DNA of 64,000 nt, from the NCBI GenBank assembly GCA_944325605.1, contig CALVAX010000001.1, positions 1 through 64,000 of the forward strand, given 5' to 3'. The translations under genes and the position numbers were made by a program. The notes below the pieces were generated by a model. That model was given only the letters and a program-made list of their open reading frames with translations. It was not told the origin of the DNA and did no database searches. Position 1 is the stretch's first letter. Each line of letters starts with the position of its first letter. Positions 18,101 through 25,555 of this stretch are shown here, one piece after another. The stretch comes from Candidatus Gastranaerophilales bacterium (lineage in GTDB: Bacteria > Cyanobacteriota > Vampirovibrionia > Gastranaerophilales > Gastranaerophilaceae).

Positions 18101-18813
18101 CCGCCGAAATCTTTAATCGCCGGATTATCCTTATGCTCAGCTTCTATGCTTTGCAGAATTTTGTTCACTTCATCAATGTCTTTTATTCCCAAAAGACTGA
18201 ATGCACCTGTGATAGAACTGTTTAAATCATTGAAAGACGTTGTTTTAAGTCCTGATTTCAAACCGTCAACCGTTGATTTTATGCTTGCTGCTTTATTGAA
18301 AATTTCTGCTTTTTCTTTGCAATCCCGAATTTTTGATGCGGAAAATTCAACGCCGAGAAAATCTTTGAACCTTGCTTTGAATTCCTCAGGACTTGAGGAT
18401 TTTTCAAGTTCTGATACAACTCTTTGTGTATCTTCAATTCCGGCGGTCATATCCGATCTTTTGTTATCCGTTTCAAAAACTTCTTTAAAATAATTCACAG
18501 CCTTTGATACAATACCCTCTGAATTGTCCTGATTGGCAAGTTGTTGGCGGACACTCATCAGAGCAGAATTCAAAACTCCCAATGACTCGTCAAAAGCTTT
18601 CTTGTCGCCTTCCCACTGAGGAATAACCTGAAAATTACTTGTGTATCCGGTATCAAAAGTCGAATTTTTTAAATATTCAGAGGCATCTGCATGGCTGATT
18701 ATACCCTGCATAACCATTATTGATAATATTTTGCCTTTAGGCAATGATTTTAACGACTCGTTTTTTGCCAGAAAAGAACGAATTGCTGAATTAATTTTAC
18801 TAACCTCTGTCAT
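15148..18813 (-). CDS. 1221-aa multidomain protein: RelA/SpoT-like synthetase fold plus C-terminal HEXXH metalloprotease-like domain
   Basis: Residues 1-330 are helical. 350-450 are hydrophobic and Ala/Gly-rich (MFMGGGVVLKG, GAMWMALGMATGAVG), resembling membrane-inserting segments of effectors. 585-640 is a low-complexity linker. 680-875 resembles a (p)ppGpp synthetase: HRPKSAQSLYDK (687-698) for the ATP-binding RxKxxxSIxxK, Asp721 in RDAVGTR, GY at 832-833, EWQLR (849-853), AECEH (861-865). The usual His of GYxSxH is Gln837. HEMNH at 1087-1091 is a zinc-peptidase motif, with EAESNRRG near the C terminus as possible third ligand. The ATG at 18813 lacks an SD; an upstream TTG is possible. No relative of full length is known to me. 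Functions are inferred from motifs. Confidence 0.75.
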   Translation of the reverse strand: MTEVSKINSAIRSFLAKNESLKSLPKGKILSIMVMQGIISHADASEYLKNSTFDTGYTSNFQVIPQWEGDKKAFDESLGVLNSALMSVRQQLANQDNSEGIVSKAVNYFKEVFETDNKRSDMTAGIEDTQRVVSELEKSSSPEEFKARFKDFLGVEFSASKIRDCKEKAEIFNKAASIKSTVDGLKSGLKTTSFNDLNSSITGAFSLLGIKDIDEVNKILQSIEAEHKDNPAIKDFGGDLRFEKNYYGQYTLRMTNKNGRPALANTLQLQMVAEEMLLRLNKSEAAAMGVEVPEKASNKDIEQLIEQKYDKVKSEYKNSFKEAYGNKNIETMAEDYINSQKQNTAYVQTALDAASIATMFMGGGVVLKGVSLLTKSGKVLKTVQAATNIAAKAAPAAVAVQVTRPVDLAENLTSQEPDWKAYGMSVAEGAMWMALGMATGAVGDKARMFLGQKGLSSVAKNTGKSIDELIGLYKSGHKLPANLSKSLGLIENASKISGTGAEFTADILATYAIQKGRGEDLTFMDYLGSANGALMGTVMHKTFAKISDAEKVKVIQKGLIESNPDMSKAELEKASQMLLDVHRLAEEKRTETISKPETVSKPAEAEKIGEVKSAENVKKVDDIPETVLVKEGFDKDGKKILLLNEAGEAKVRASADEIHTKAVKAESGILQLMKYAGLGEAGVNMTHRPKSAQSLYDKIRNAMTDVKSPATFDEALKSVRDAVGTRTELGDFDYKKHPDIVEMYKKDPKKAIQMAAERQSEEYVQKVMNVIKMQAKNPTDAPLSAINISNYMGKDGIPYFSAKQVAVLRDYAAQFGIELNVKDKLTKVRASGYTALQMNFVTKDGFTFEWQLRGSKVNTFAECEHVPYDIREGKDVTGGKKILERLYAPIKDAVEHLDDKQYEKYNNYLTAHYEHLRKQELGFESTAPVLEDFGLNDPKLKAENLELLHDLADALKKGKIDENTALYTYLSKTENKSGINIPPGRFAAENAKFPETDEAFVNIIKNRKEDFLTLSKIEDTDEFIRKGAELILSEMGLEGAPIKIEITDNLNEFSMSEATLRISRNWTGSGHVAGKGDRAEILGGIAHEMNHFLQNKEIYLNAMLRSDDFKYNLELTDECENLMLWSLGADDAGSAKFPYPLEQPDYNFDRANKYMENFLNYVEPYKMEEIDGKKVYVKDENGNYVIDDEAFEAYQRQLVEAESNRRGDIVKDEYKKLINGQ

Positions 18814-18939
18814 AATAGTTTTACTTACGGTTAACAAAACCAAAACTTTAATTTTATTAAAAATTCTTTACAAATTGATTTTAATACGCATTGCGTGCTA
18901 ATATTCAAAATAAGAGTAAGTTGACAGTAAGGATTTAAG

Positions 18940-19812
18940 ATGAGAAATATAATTGTTTACACAAGCAAAAAAGCATCCTCACTGGCTGATGTTTTGTCCG
19001 GCCTTGAGGAAGTTAACGTACGTATCGAGGATGCATCAAAATTAAGAGATTATGAAATGCTTAACCCTGCATTGATAGTGGTTGAAGATGTTCCGGATAT
19101 CAAAGATGTTTTAATGGTTGTAAAATTTAAGGCTCCTGTACTTTTTGTAGGAGAAGTTTTCAAAGGTTCTACCGTCAGAGCCTACACTTACGATATGATT
19201 AAAACTCCTGTTGACAACGACGAACTTCTGATAAGAGCAAAGTCAATGCTTAAAATCCGTGACCTGAGAGAAAAACTTCTTCAAGTATCAACAACTGACG
19301 AATTGACAGGACTTCACAACAGAAAATATCTTCACGAACGTCTTGAACAGGAAATATCCAGAGCCAAACGTTACGGAACAAAGCTTTCATGCCTGTTGTT
19401 TGACCTTGATTTCTTCAAGGTTGTAAATGACATTTACGGATATGACTGGGGCGATGTACTTCTGCGCTCTATTGCAGACAAACTTAAGCAGCTTATCAGA
19501 AAAGAGGATATCCTGACACGTTACGGGGATGAAGAATTCTTGTTAATTCTGCCAAACACGTCTGAAGAAAACGCATTTCTGTTTGCCGAAAGGTTCAGAC
19601 GGGACATAGAAAAGATGGAATTCATTCCGGCAGGTGAAGAAGAAAGACATCCTATTACGATTTCGGGCGGGATTTCAACATATCCGTGCCTTGAAGATAC
19701 CGACGAAGACGTAAATACAATTATCCGCTATGCAGAACACGCTTTGTACAATGCAAAAAAACGCGGGAAAAATAAAATTGTTCAGTTTTCACAACTGAAT
19801 TTGGGTGAATAA
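18940..19812 (+). CDS. Diguanylate-cyclase-like protein with receiver-like N terminus and altered GGDEF motif
   Basis: 290 aa. Residues 1-110 fold-match a degenerate response-regulator receiver (VVEDVPD near 48 in place of the phosphoacceptor site, KTPVD near 88). The GGDEF domain starts at TDELTGLHNRKYL (119-131), with FDLDFFKVVND (154-164). The signature reads GDEEF (196-200), the second glycine replaced by Asp. The RxxD inhibition site RKED (187-190) is intact at the correct 5-residue spacing. It may bind c-di-GMP or GTP without strong synthesis. AAGGA precedes the ATG. Confidence 0.8.
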   Translation: MRNIIVYTSKKASSLADVLSGLEEVNVRIEDASKLRDYEMLNPALIVVEDVPDIKDVLMVVKFKAPVLFVGEVFKGSTVRAYTYDMIKTPVDNDELLIRAKSMLKIRDLREKLLQVSTTDELTGLHNRKYLHERLEQEISRAKRYGTKLSCLLFDLDFFKVVNDIYGYDWGDVLLRSIADKLKQLIRKEDILTRYGDEEFLLILPNTSEENAFLFAERFRRDIEKMEFIPAGEEERHPITISGGISTYPCLEDTDEDVNTIIRYAEHALYNAKKRGKNKIVQFSQLNLGE

Positions 19813-20104
19813 AACAGCCCGATACTTCATTCTTACAAATTAGGGATAAATCTGAATGGTGATGAAGAATAAGCCGACAGCCTGAAAGTCGGCAACAAAT
19901 TACTAAAACAGTGACAAGGCGGTTCGTAAACCGCCGTAAGCTATAATAAAAGACTTCCTTTCTGAACACTTACAATAGTGTAAATCTGGTTATCAGGCGA
20001 TTTTAAAATAAAATCGCCTTTTTACTTTAAATAAAAATGATAAAAAAATATTTTAATGGTATGAAGCAGGTAACAAAATTTTTTTTCTGCGGTTTTAAAT
20101 AAGT
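19813..20104 (+). other. Structured 3' region / possible small RNA ending in a terminator
   Basis: The 290-bp gap has several stems in a row: GCCGAC/GTCGGC (19872-19892), GGCGGTT/AACCGCC (about 19918-19935), and the strong terminator at 19995-20024. A run of separate GC-rich stems in an AT-rich gap suggests an untranslated RNA or a long structured 3' UTR. No known riboswitch or 6S, SRP or RNase P signature was recognised. Confidence 0.4.
19995..20024 (+). terminator. Intrinsic terminator
   Basis: AGGCGATTTT pairs with AAAATCGCCT around a 5-nt loop and is followed by TTTTA. It would end the transcript from the diguanylate-cyclase gene and the structured region after it. Confidence 0.85.
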
Positions 20105-20719
20105 ATGATTAATACAAATTACAACATTGCCGCTATAACATTCACGGGTTACAATAAAATATCCCTTTCAAAATTGGAACAGTATCTGGCAGAAGGACTG
20201 ACCAAAAAGGAAATTGCCGAACAATTCGGAGTCAGTGTAAGCACAATCTCCAGAATAATAAAGAATTTTGGCATAGAACCCCCGAACCAAAGGATTAAAA
20301 AAAATATTGATGCAATTTTGATGCCATATACAACTCAAAATCCTACTTTAAGTCAAATAATAGAGGAAACCGGATTAAGCGAATATATGATTAAAAAATG
20401 GTATAATGAGAAATTCTCTGCAAGCCCGTACAAGATGAAGCTTAATGCAACAATAAACCTGTTGAAATCAGATCTTACAAATAAAGAAATAGCAGAACGA
20501 ATGCAATTAAGTATTAACACTATAAAATACCTCAGACAAAAATATAATCTCGGAAACATCAAGAGAAAAAAAGAAAATATGATGAAAAAAATAATAGAAA
20601 AGATTAAAGAAGGTCTGGAAAAAACAGAAATAGCGGAAAAACTCGGGATTTCATATTCAACCGTAAACAGGTATTTAAAAAGACTTGCAACGGGAGAATT
20701 AAAACTTTCCGACGATTAA
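20105..20719 (+). CDS. Triple helix-turn-helix protein with N-terminal tag
   Basis: 204 aa. Three similar HTH units occur in tandem: LTKKEIAEQFGVSVSTISRIIK (about 36-57), LTNKEIAERMQLSINTIKYLRQ (about 123-144) and LEKTEIAEKLGISYSTVNRYLK (about 174-195), all of the homeodomain-like resolvase or sigma-70 region 4 type. A fourth, weaker one may lie near 85-105. The N terminus MINTNYNIAAITFTGYN carries the F-x-G tag seen on two other proteins here. No catalytic domain; probably a DNA-binding regulator. Overlaps the end of the convergent TPR gene by 4 bp. Confidence 0.6.
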   Translation: MINTNYNIAAITFTGYNKISLSKLEQYLAEGLTKKEIAEQFGVSVSTISRIIKNFGIEPPNQRIKKNIDAILMPYTTQNPTLSQIIEETGLSEYMIKKWYNEKFSASPYKMKLNATINLLKSDLTNKEIAERMQLSINTIKYLRQKYNLGNIKRKKENMMKKIIEKIKEGLEKTEIAEKLGISYSTVNRYLKRLATGELKLSDD

Positions 20720-22482
20720 GAAAGCCTTCTTATCATCTCATGCGCTTCTTCAAAATCAGGGAAGATTTCAACGGCTTTTTCAAGTTCTGCAAGCGCAGAC
20801 TCTCTGTCATTCATCCCTTCAAAGCATTTTGCGCGGTTAAGCATAAGATTAATATTGCCCGGATTGTCCTTTAAGAGGTTTTCAAAAATAACATTTGCCT
20901 GCCCGAAGTTGCCAAGTTCCATATAACAAAATCCGAGCAGATTTTCAACATCTTCAACCTTTTCAAGCTCGTAGGATTTGATTAGAAACTCTTTTGCGCC
21001 CTCAAAATCCTTCATTACAAACCTTACTTTGCCTGCAATATAAAGCATAAAGGCATTGTGTACGGAATGTGCAATTGCGTGGTTTATTTGCTCCAGAGCC
21101 TTTTCATAATCGTTTGTATGGAGTTTATTCAATGCAGAAAATGCAAGTGCTTCTCTGTTTTCAGGTTCAATTTCCAGAGCTTTTGCATACATTTCATCCG
21201 CCTTTTGAAAATCCGTTGTTGCATGAAGATAATTTGCATATTCAAAAACTATACCGAAATTGTCCGGCGCTATTTTGTATGAAGTTTCAAACTCATCTTT
21301 TGCATAGTCAAAAAGCCGTTTGCTTAGATAAATTACCCCCAGATCCTTATGAGCCTGAGCATGGTCAGCATTAAGTTCGACAACTTTTTTAAGAATTTTT
21401 TCAGCTTTATCCGTGTCGTTTGTCATTATGCAGATATGAGCAAATTCATAATACAAATCAACATTTACATTTCCCTGCATAAGGATTTTTTCATAAATCT
21501 CTTTTGCCTGAACAGGTTTTTTAACTTTGACATAGAGATTGGCAAGTTTTTGAGCCATACTGACGGATTTCGGGTTAAGCATAACAAGATGCGCCAGAAT
21601 TCCGATTGCATAATTGTAGTCGCCTTTCAGTTCGTAACAACACGCAAGATTATACTGATATGTATCTTTCTCGGGATGATGGCTTATAAGTGTTTTGTAA
21701 TGATTAATTGCGCTGTCATATTTTCCGCACTTGGTTTCAGACAGGGCAAGCGCTATAAGATAGCTGTCAGAAGGCTCCAGTGCATAAGCTTTTTCAAAAT
21801 AATCACAGGCTTTTTTGTGTTTATTTTTCAACTGCAAAATTGAAGCGATATTAAAATAAGTGATAGAATTGTCCGGATCTAATTCACTTGCTTTAACAAA
21901 GTTTTTGTAAGCTTTATCAAGTTTGCCAATTGTAATGTAGGAAGTTCCGAGATTATTGTAAAGCTGGGAGTGTTCCGGATTTAATTCAAGCGCTTTTTCC
22001 AGATATTCAACACTGTCATCAAAATTCTTCATCGACATATAGGCCGTGCCGATTATGTAATAAAGCGTATAGTCCTCTTTTTCAAGTTCAAGGGCTTTTT
22101 TGGCAAGTTCTATTGCATTTTCCGGCTCGTCGCATCTAACGTAAAGCACACAGAGATTTTTGTATGCATCAATGAAATTTTCTCTTAATTCAATAACTTT
22201 CTGATATGCAGCCTTTGCATGAATTACATCATCTAAATTGTCGTAGCAGTTTGCAAGATAAAACCAGCTTGAAGCATCTTCAGGATCATATTTAACAACC
22301 GTTTCGAAGTTGCTCTGACCGTCTTTATATTTCTCCAGATTAACGTTGCAAAGCCCCAAAAGCTTAAGTGCTTCCGTTTCTTTTTCTTCATCCGGATTGT
22401 ACTTTTCCAACTCCGCTTTTGCTTCTTCAAACTTCTTATCAACAATAAGCTGATTTATTTCATCCAATTTATTCTTATCCAT
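20716..22482 (-). CDS. Large TPR-repeat protein
   Basis: A 588-aa protein made almost wholly of 34-residue tetratricopeptide repeats (about 16), for example ASSWFYLANCYDNLDDVIHA near 71 and SQLYNNLGTSYITIGKLDKA near 173. No signal peptide, membrane segment or enzyme domain, so it is a cytosolic scaffold. Resembles the TPR halves of O-GlcNAc-transferase-like proteins but lacks the transferase. Partner unknown. Confidence 0.88.
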   Translation of the reverse strand: MDKNKLDEINQLIVDKKFEEAKAELEKYNPDEEKETEALKLLGLCNVNLEKYKDGQSNFETVVKYDPEDASSWFYLANCYDNLDDVIHAKAAYQKVIELRENFIDAYKNLCVLYVRCDEPENAIELAKKALELEKEDYTLYYIIGTAYMSMKNFDDSVEYLEKALELNPEHSQLYNNLGTSYITIGKLDKAYKNFVKASELDPDNSITYFNIASILQLKNKHKKACDYFEKAYALEPSDSYLIALALSETKCGKYDSAINHYKTLISHHPEKDTYQYNLACCYELKGDYNYAIGILAHLVMLNPKSVSMAQKLANLYVKVKKPVQAKEIYEKILMQGNVNVDLYYEFAHICIMTNDTDKAEKILKKVVELNADHAQAHKDLGVIYLSKRLFDYAKDEFETSYKIAPDNFGIVFEYANYLHATTDFQKADEMYAKALEIEPENREALAFSALNKLHTNDYEKALEQINHAIAHSVHNAFMLYIAGKVRFVMKDFEGAKEFLIKSYELEKVEDVENLLGFCYMELGNFGQANVIFENLLKDNPGNINLMLNRAKCFEGMNDRESALAELEKAVEIFPDFEEAHEMIRRLS

Positions 22483-22538
22483 AGTTTTATTATAGTATAA
22501 AAATTTTAAAGTTCATTCTTCCCGCAAGATGATTTTTT

Positions 22539-22688
22539 GGGACTTATATAGTAAATTCCACAAAAAATTTCAAAACAGCGTCATCCTGAACCTCAGGCGA
22601 AGAATCTAAATAAATGAGATTCTTCGGGCTAAAGCCCCCAGAATGACGTGCCTTTTATAATATTAGCGGAATTTGCTACATAAGTCCC
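22539..22688. repeat. MITE-like composite repeat, copy 2 (complete, 150 bp)
   Basis: Outer inverted ends GGGACTTATATAGTAAATTC and GAATTTGCTACATAAGTCCC match at 18 of 20 bases when one is reversed. Inside lie GCGTCATCCTGA and CAGAATGACG with AGAATCT/AGATTCT in the centre, so the whole element folds on itself. The best-preserved copy. No obvious target-site duplication. It fills the gap between the TPR gene and the 22795 gene. Confidence 0.85.
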
Positions 22689-22763
22689 GATTATTGCCAC
22701 TGGACAAAAACCCGCAAAATATGGTATAATCAAGACAGCCTTATCAGTATAACATCAAATGTT

Positions 22764-22789
22764 GTCCCTTAAATAAAAATGAAAGGGAC
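22764..22789 (+). promoter_or_regulatory. Hairpin over the ribosome-binding site of the 22795 gene
   Basis: GTCCCTT (22764-22770) pairs with AAGGGAC (22783-22789), which contains the AAGGG Shine-Dalgarno of the gene starting at 22795. The stem would mask initiation unless opened, so translation may be controlled by a factor or temperature. Confidence 0.5.
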
Positions 22790-22794
22790 AAAAA

Positions 22795-23436
22795 ATGGGA
22801 AAATCATCAAAACCCGCATATTCAAGCGGAGTTGTAACTATTAACGGAGAAGAAAAAGCTTCTCAATACAAAAACGGAAATACTGTTTATTCAAATTACA
22901 ACATGTCTGATGCTGAAAAACAGATTTATGACTATGCACAGAATTCTTTTCTGGAAAATCTTCCAAAAGTAAACGTCTTTTCGGAAGATACAAAAAAGCA
23001 GATGCAAAATCAGCTTAATGCATACACCCAGAAAGGCATTGATACGATTAATGACATTTACACCCCGATGCTTAACGATATGAAAACAGATATCGCTTCA
23101 CGTTTCGGAAACTTTGACAATTCTATCTTTATGAACAACCTCAACGACATTGAATCTAACAGAGCAGATGCGATGAGTTCTCTAACCCAGGACATTCTTG
23201 CAAAGCAAAATGAACTCATAAACGATGAATTGAACAAACGTTACACTTATCTTGATTTTCTGAACGGAATTCAAAACCAGACAACATCAAATATCTTGAG
23301 TTATATGCAGCAGGCAGCAAACAACAGCAATTCAGGCAACTCTTATAATAACAGCAGCTATTCCGCCAGTTCCGGCATCGGAGATTACGCAAGACTTGCC
23401 GCAAGCATTGCTTCAACATTGTTGTCAAAAAGATAA
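22795..23436 (+). CDS. Hypothetical 213-aa helical protein with Ser/Asn-rich tail
   Basis: Unrecognised soluble protein. Residues 35-165 are long amphipathic helices rich in Asn, Asp and Gln (SDAEKQIYDYAQNSFLENL, TQDILAKQNELINDELN). Residues 178-200 are Asn/Ser/Tyr/Gly-rich, followed by a short hydrophobic end (ARLAASIASTLLS). The layout recalls phage virion or injection proteins, but no family could be named. Single gene between a MITE copy and a terminator. Confidence 0.5.
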   Translation: MGKSSKPAYSSGVVTINGEEKASQYKNGNTVYSNYNMSDAEKQIYDYAQNSFLENLPKVNVFSEDTKKQMQNQLNAYTQKGIDTINDIYTPMLNDMKTDIASRFGNFDNSIFMNNLNDIESNRADAMSSLTQDILAKQNELINDELNKRYTYLDFLNGIQNQTTSNILSYMQQAANNSNSGNSYNNSSYSASSGIGDYARLAASIASTLLSKR

Positions 23437-23470
23437 ATTTATCCTTTCTTTTCCGGACATAACAAACAAA

Positions 23471-23508
23471 AGGACGGGCTTACTTGAAAAGTCCGTTCTT
23501 TTTTTGTG
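23471..23508 (+). terminator. Intrinsic terminator of the 22795 gene
   Basis: AGGACGGGC and GTCCGTTCT form a GC-rich stem with G-U pairs, followed by seven T residues. It lies 35 bp after the stop codon and just before mnmE. Confidence 0.85.
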
Positions 23509-23520
23509 TATAATTAGATT

Positions 23521-24855
23521 ATGAATATTTTGCAGGAATTTGACACAATAGCAGCGATAGCAACACCTCTCGGCACAGGCGGAGTCGGTGTAATCAGAAT
23601 CTCAGGCGGCAATGCTTTTGAAATAATTGATAAAATTTTTTCAAAACAAAATCTTGAAGCCGGCCGGATTGCACACGGCTGGATTTTGGACGGAAACAAA
23701 AAAGTAGACGAAGTGCTGGTTCTTCCGTTTAAAACCCCGCACAGTTATACCGGAGAAGATGTTATTGAAATTCACTGCCACGGCGGGGTGAACGTCGTCA
23801 AAAACATCCTTTCGCTTGTACTCCAAAACGGTGCAAGAACAGCAGAAAGAGGGGAATTTACCAAACGGGCCTTTCTGAATAAAAAAATGGATCTTTCGCA
23901 GGCAGAAGCCGTAGCCGATTTAATTCATGCAAAAACCCGAAATTTTGCAATGCAATCCGCTAAAAATCTTTCAGGAATTTTGAGAGATAAAATTCTTGAG
24001 ATTAAGGGCGGAATATTTGATACTTTATCAAAAATCGTTGCCGGCATTGATTTTCCGGAAGATGTGGCTGAACCTGAATACTCTTATTTGATAGAAAGCT
24101 TTGAAAAATCTTTATCTGAAATTGATGAAATTTTATCCTGCGTCCGTTCATCCAACATTATGCGGCAGGGCATAAAAGTCGCAATAGTAGGCCGCCCGAA
24201 TGTCGGTAAATCCTCGCTTTTTAATGCTCTATTGAATGCAAACAGAGCAATCGTAACAGACATTGCCGGAACCACAAGAGATGTAATTAAAGAAACCCTT
24301 GACCTTGATATTGCCGTTACACTGATTGATACAGCCGGCATCAGAGATTCAGAAGATGTCGGAAAAGTTGAAGAAATCGGCATTGAATTTTCCAAACAGT
24401 CGGCAGATGAAGCCGACCTTGTAATATTTCTTTATGACGCCTCAGCAGGGCTTACTAATGAAGACAAAGAAATTTTTGAACTTGTCAAAAACAAACCGCA
24501 CCTTCAAGCGGCAAACAAATGCGATCTTATTGATAAGCGCAGTGACGGCAAAATATATATTTCTACCAGAACAGGCGAGGGAATTCAAGAACTGCGGGAA
24601 ATGATTAAGAATAAAGTTTGCGATTTTTCACTTGAAGACACCGAATATATAACAAATGAACGTCAGGCAGACTGCCTTAAAAAATGCCGTGAAAGTTTAA
24701 TCAGAGCACTGGATGCCGCAAAAATAGGCGAACTTCAGGATTTAATTTCGATTGATTTGAAATCCGCTCTGTTGTTTCTGGACGAAATTACCGGGGAAGT
24801 AATCACTGACGATATTTTAAACAACATTTTCGACCATTTTTGTATAGGGAAATAA
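23521..24855 (+). CDS. mnmE: tRNA-modification GTPase MnmE
   Basis: 444 aa. N-terminal folate-binding TrmE domain (about 1-120, IAAIATPLGTGGVGVIRISG), helical domain, then an inserted G domain with G1 GRPNVGKS (224-231), GTTRD, DTAGIR and NKCD. The C terminus ends FCIGK, the conserved catalytic Cys motif. With MnmG it forms 5-carboxymethylaminomethyl-uridine at the tRNA wobble position. The start ATG lies about 13 bp after the preceding terminator with no clear SD. Confidence 0.96.
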   Translation: MNILQEFDTIAAIATPLGTGGVGVIRISGGNAFEIIDKIFSKQNLEAGRIAHGWILDGNKKVDEVLVLPFKTPHSYTGEDVIEIHCHGGVNVVKNILSLVLQNGARTAERGEFTKRAFLNKKMDLSQAEAVADLIHAKTRNFAMQSAKNLSGILRDKILEIKGGIFDTLSKIVAGIDFPEDVAEPEYSYLIESFEKSLSEIDEILSCVRSSNIMRQGIKVAIVGRPNVGKSSLFNALLNANRAIVTDIAGTTRDVIKETLDLDIAVTLIDTAGIRDSEDVGKVEEIGIEFSKQSADEADLVIFLYDASAGLTNEDKEIFELVKNKPHLQAANKCDLIDKRSDGKIYISTRTGEGIQELREMIKNKVCDFSLEDTEYITNERQADCLKKCRESLIRALDAAKIGELQDLISIDLKSALLFLDEITGEVITDDILNNIFDHFCIGK

Positions 24856-24874
24856 CCGATAAACTCCCAATACA

Positions 24875-25198
24875 TCAATACTGAAAATACCTGTCAAAAT
24901 CCACATCATCAAAGCTGCACAAAAGCTTAAAAACTTCATCATGCTCGTCCATTCTCTGAAAACTGTAATTGTCAAATTTCCAATACTTCGGGTTTATTCC
25001 TTTCACCCGCACAATTCCGGCATCTTTAAGAATAGTAAGTTTCTTTTTTACAACTTCAACAGGCAGGTCAACCATTTTTGCAAGTTCAACCGCCGTCACA
25101 CCCTCTTCTTTTGAGCCTTTTTCCGGTGTCATAAACATCAATTCAAGGCCGACAGTGCGTAAATCTTTATCTTCATTTTCGGGCAAATAGTCGTACAT
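24875..25198 (-). CDS. Winged-helix DNA-binding protein
   Basis: A 107-aa protein. VTAVELAKMVDLPVEVVKKKLTILKDAGIVR (about 34-64) is a winged-helix HTH of the ArsR/MarR kind. The N-terminal arm and C-terminal tail are acidic (SFDDVDFDRYF). No metal-binding cysteines. Convergent with mnmE, alone on its transcript. Target unknown. Confidence 0.65.
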   Translation of the reverse strand: MYDYLPENEDKDLRTVGLELMFMTPEKGSKEEGVTAVELAKMVDLPVEVVKKKLTILKDAGIVRVKGINPKYWKFDNYSFQRMDEHDEVFKLLCSFDDVDFDRYFQY

Positions 25199-25299
25199 AA
25201 TTTTATTTTACCCGAAAGCAATTATTTTTATATCATATTTTTGAATTAATTAGGCAAACTGCAGAATTTTTGCATTTTTTATATTATTTTGTATTCACT

Positions 25300-25368
25300 G
25301 TCATCCTGAGGCTTCAGCCGAAGGATTCATAGAAAAAACATTAGATTCTTCGCGTCGCTCAGAATGAC
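25300..25368. repeat. MITE-like repeat, copy 3 (inner core only)
   Basis: GTCATCCTGAG ... CTCAGAATGAC with GAAGGATTC/AGATTCTTC inside; 69 bp. It lacks the outer GGGACTTAT ends. It sits against a degenerate coding fragment on its right. Confidence 0.8.
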
Positions 25369-25380
25369 AAATTTTACTGC

Positions 25381-25552
25381 GCACCAATATCAAAAAGCTG
25401 CTCGACGCAAATACCGTCTGCAATGAAACCTGTTCCAATGCGCTTGTGATTGCCGAAATTCTTCTTGAAATGCTCGAAAAAACTGACTAAAACCTGCTTG
25501 ATTACATCCGGCAAATAAATATTGAGCTATACGCACCTGAAAATTATTAGAA
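25381..25552 (+). pseudogene. Gene remnant with in-frame stop
   Basis: Plus-strand translation in one frame gives RTNIKKLLDANTVCNETCSN then ALVIAEILLEMLEKTD, a TAA stop, and continues NLLDYIRQINIELYAPENY before a second stop. Composition and helix pattern look protein-coding on both sides of the first stop, while no start exists because the MITE copy adjoins its 5' side. I read it as a decayed small gene. Family unknown. Confidence 0.4.
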
Positions 25553-25555
25553 TAA

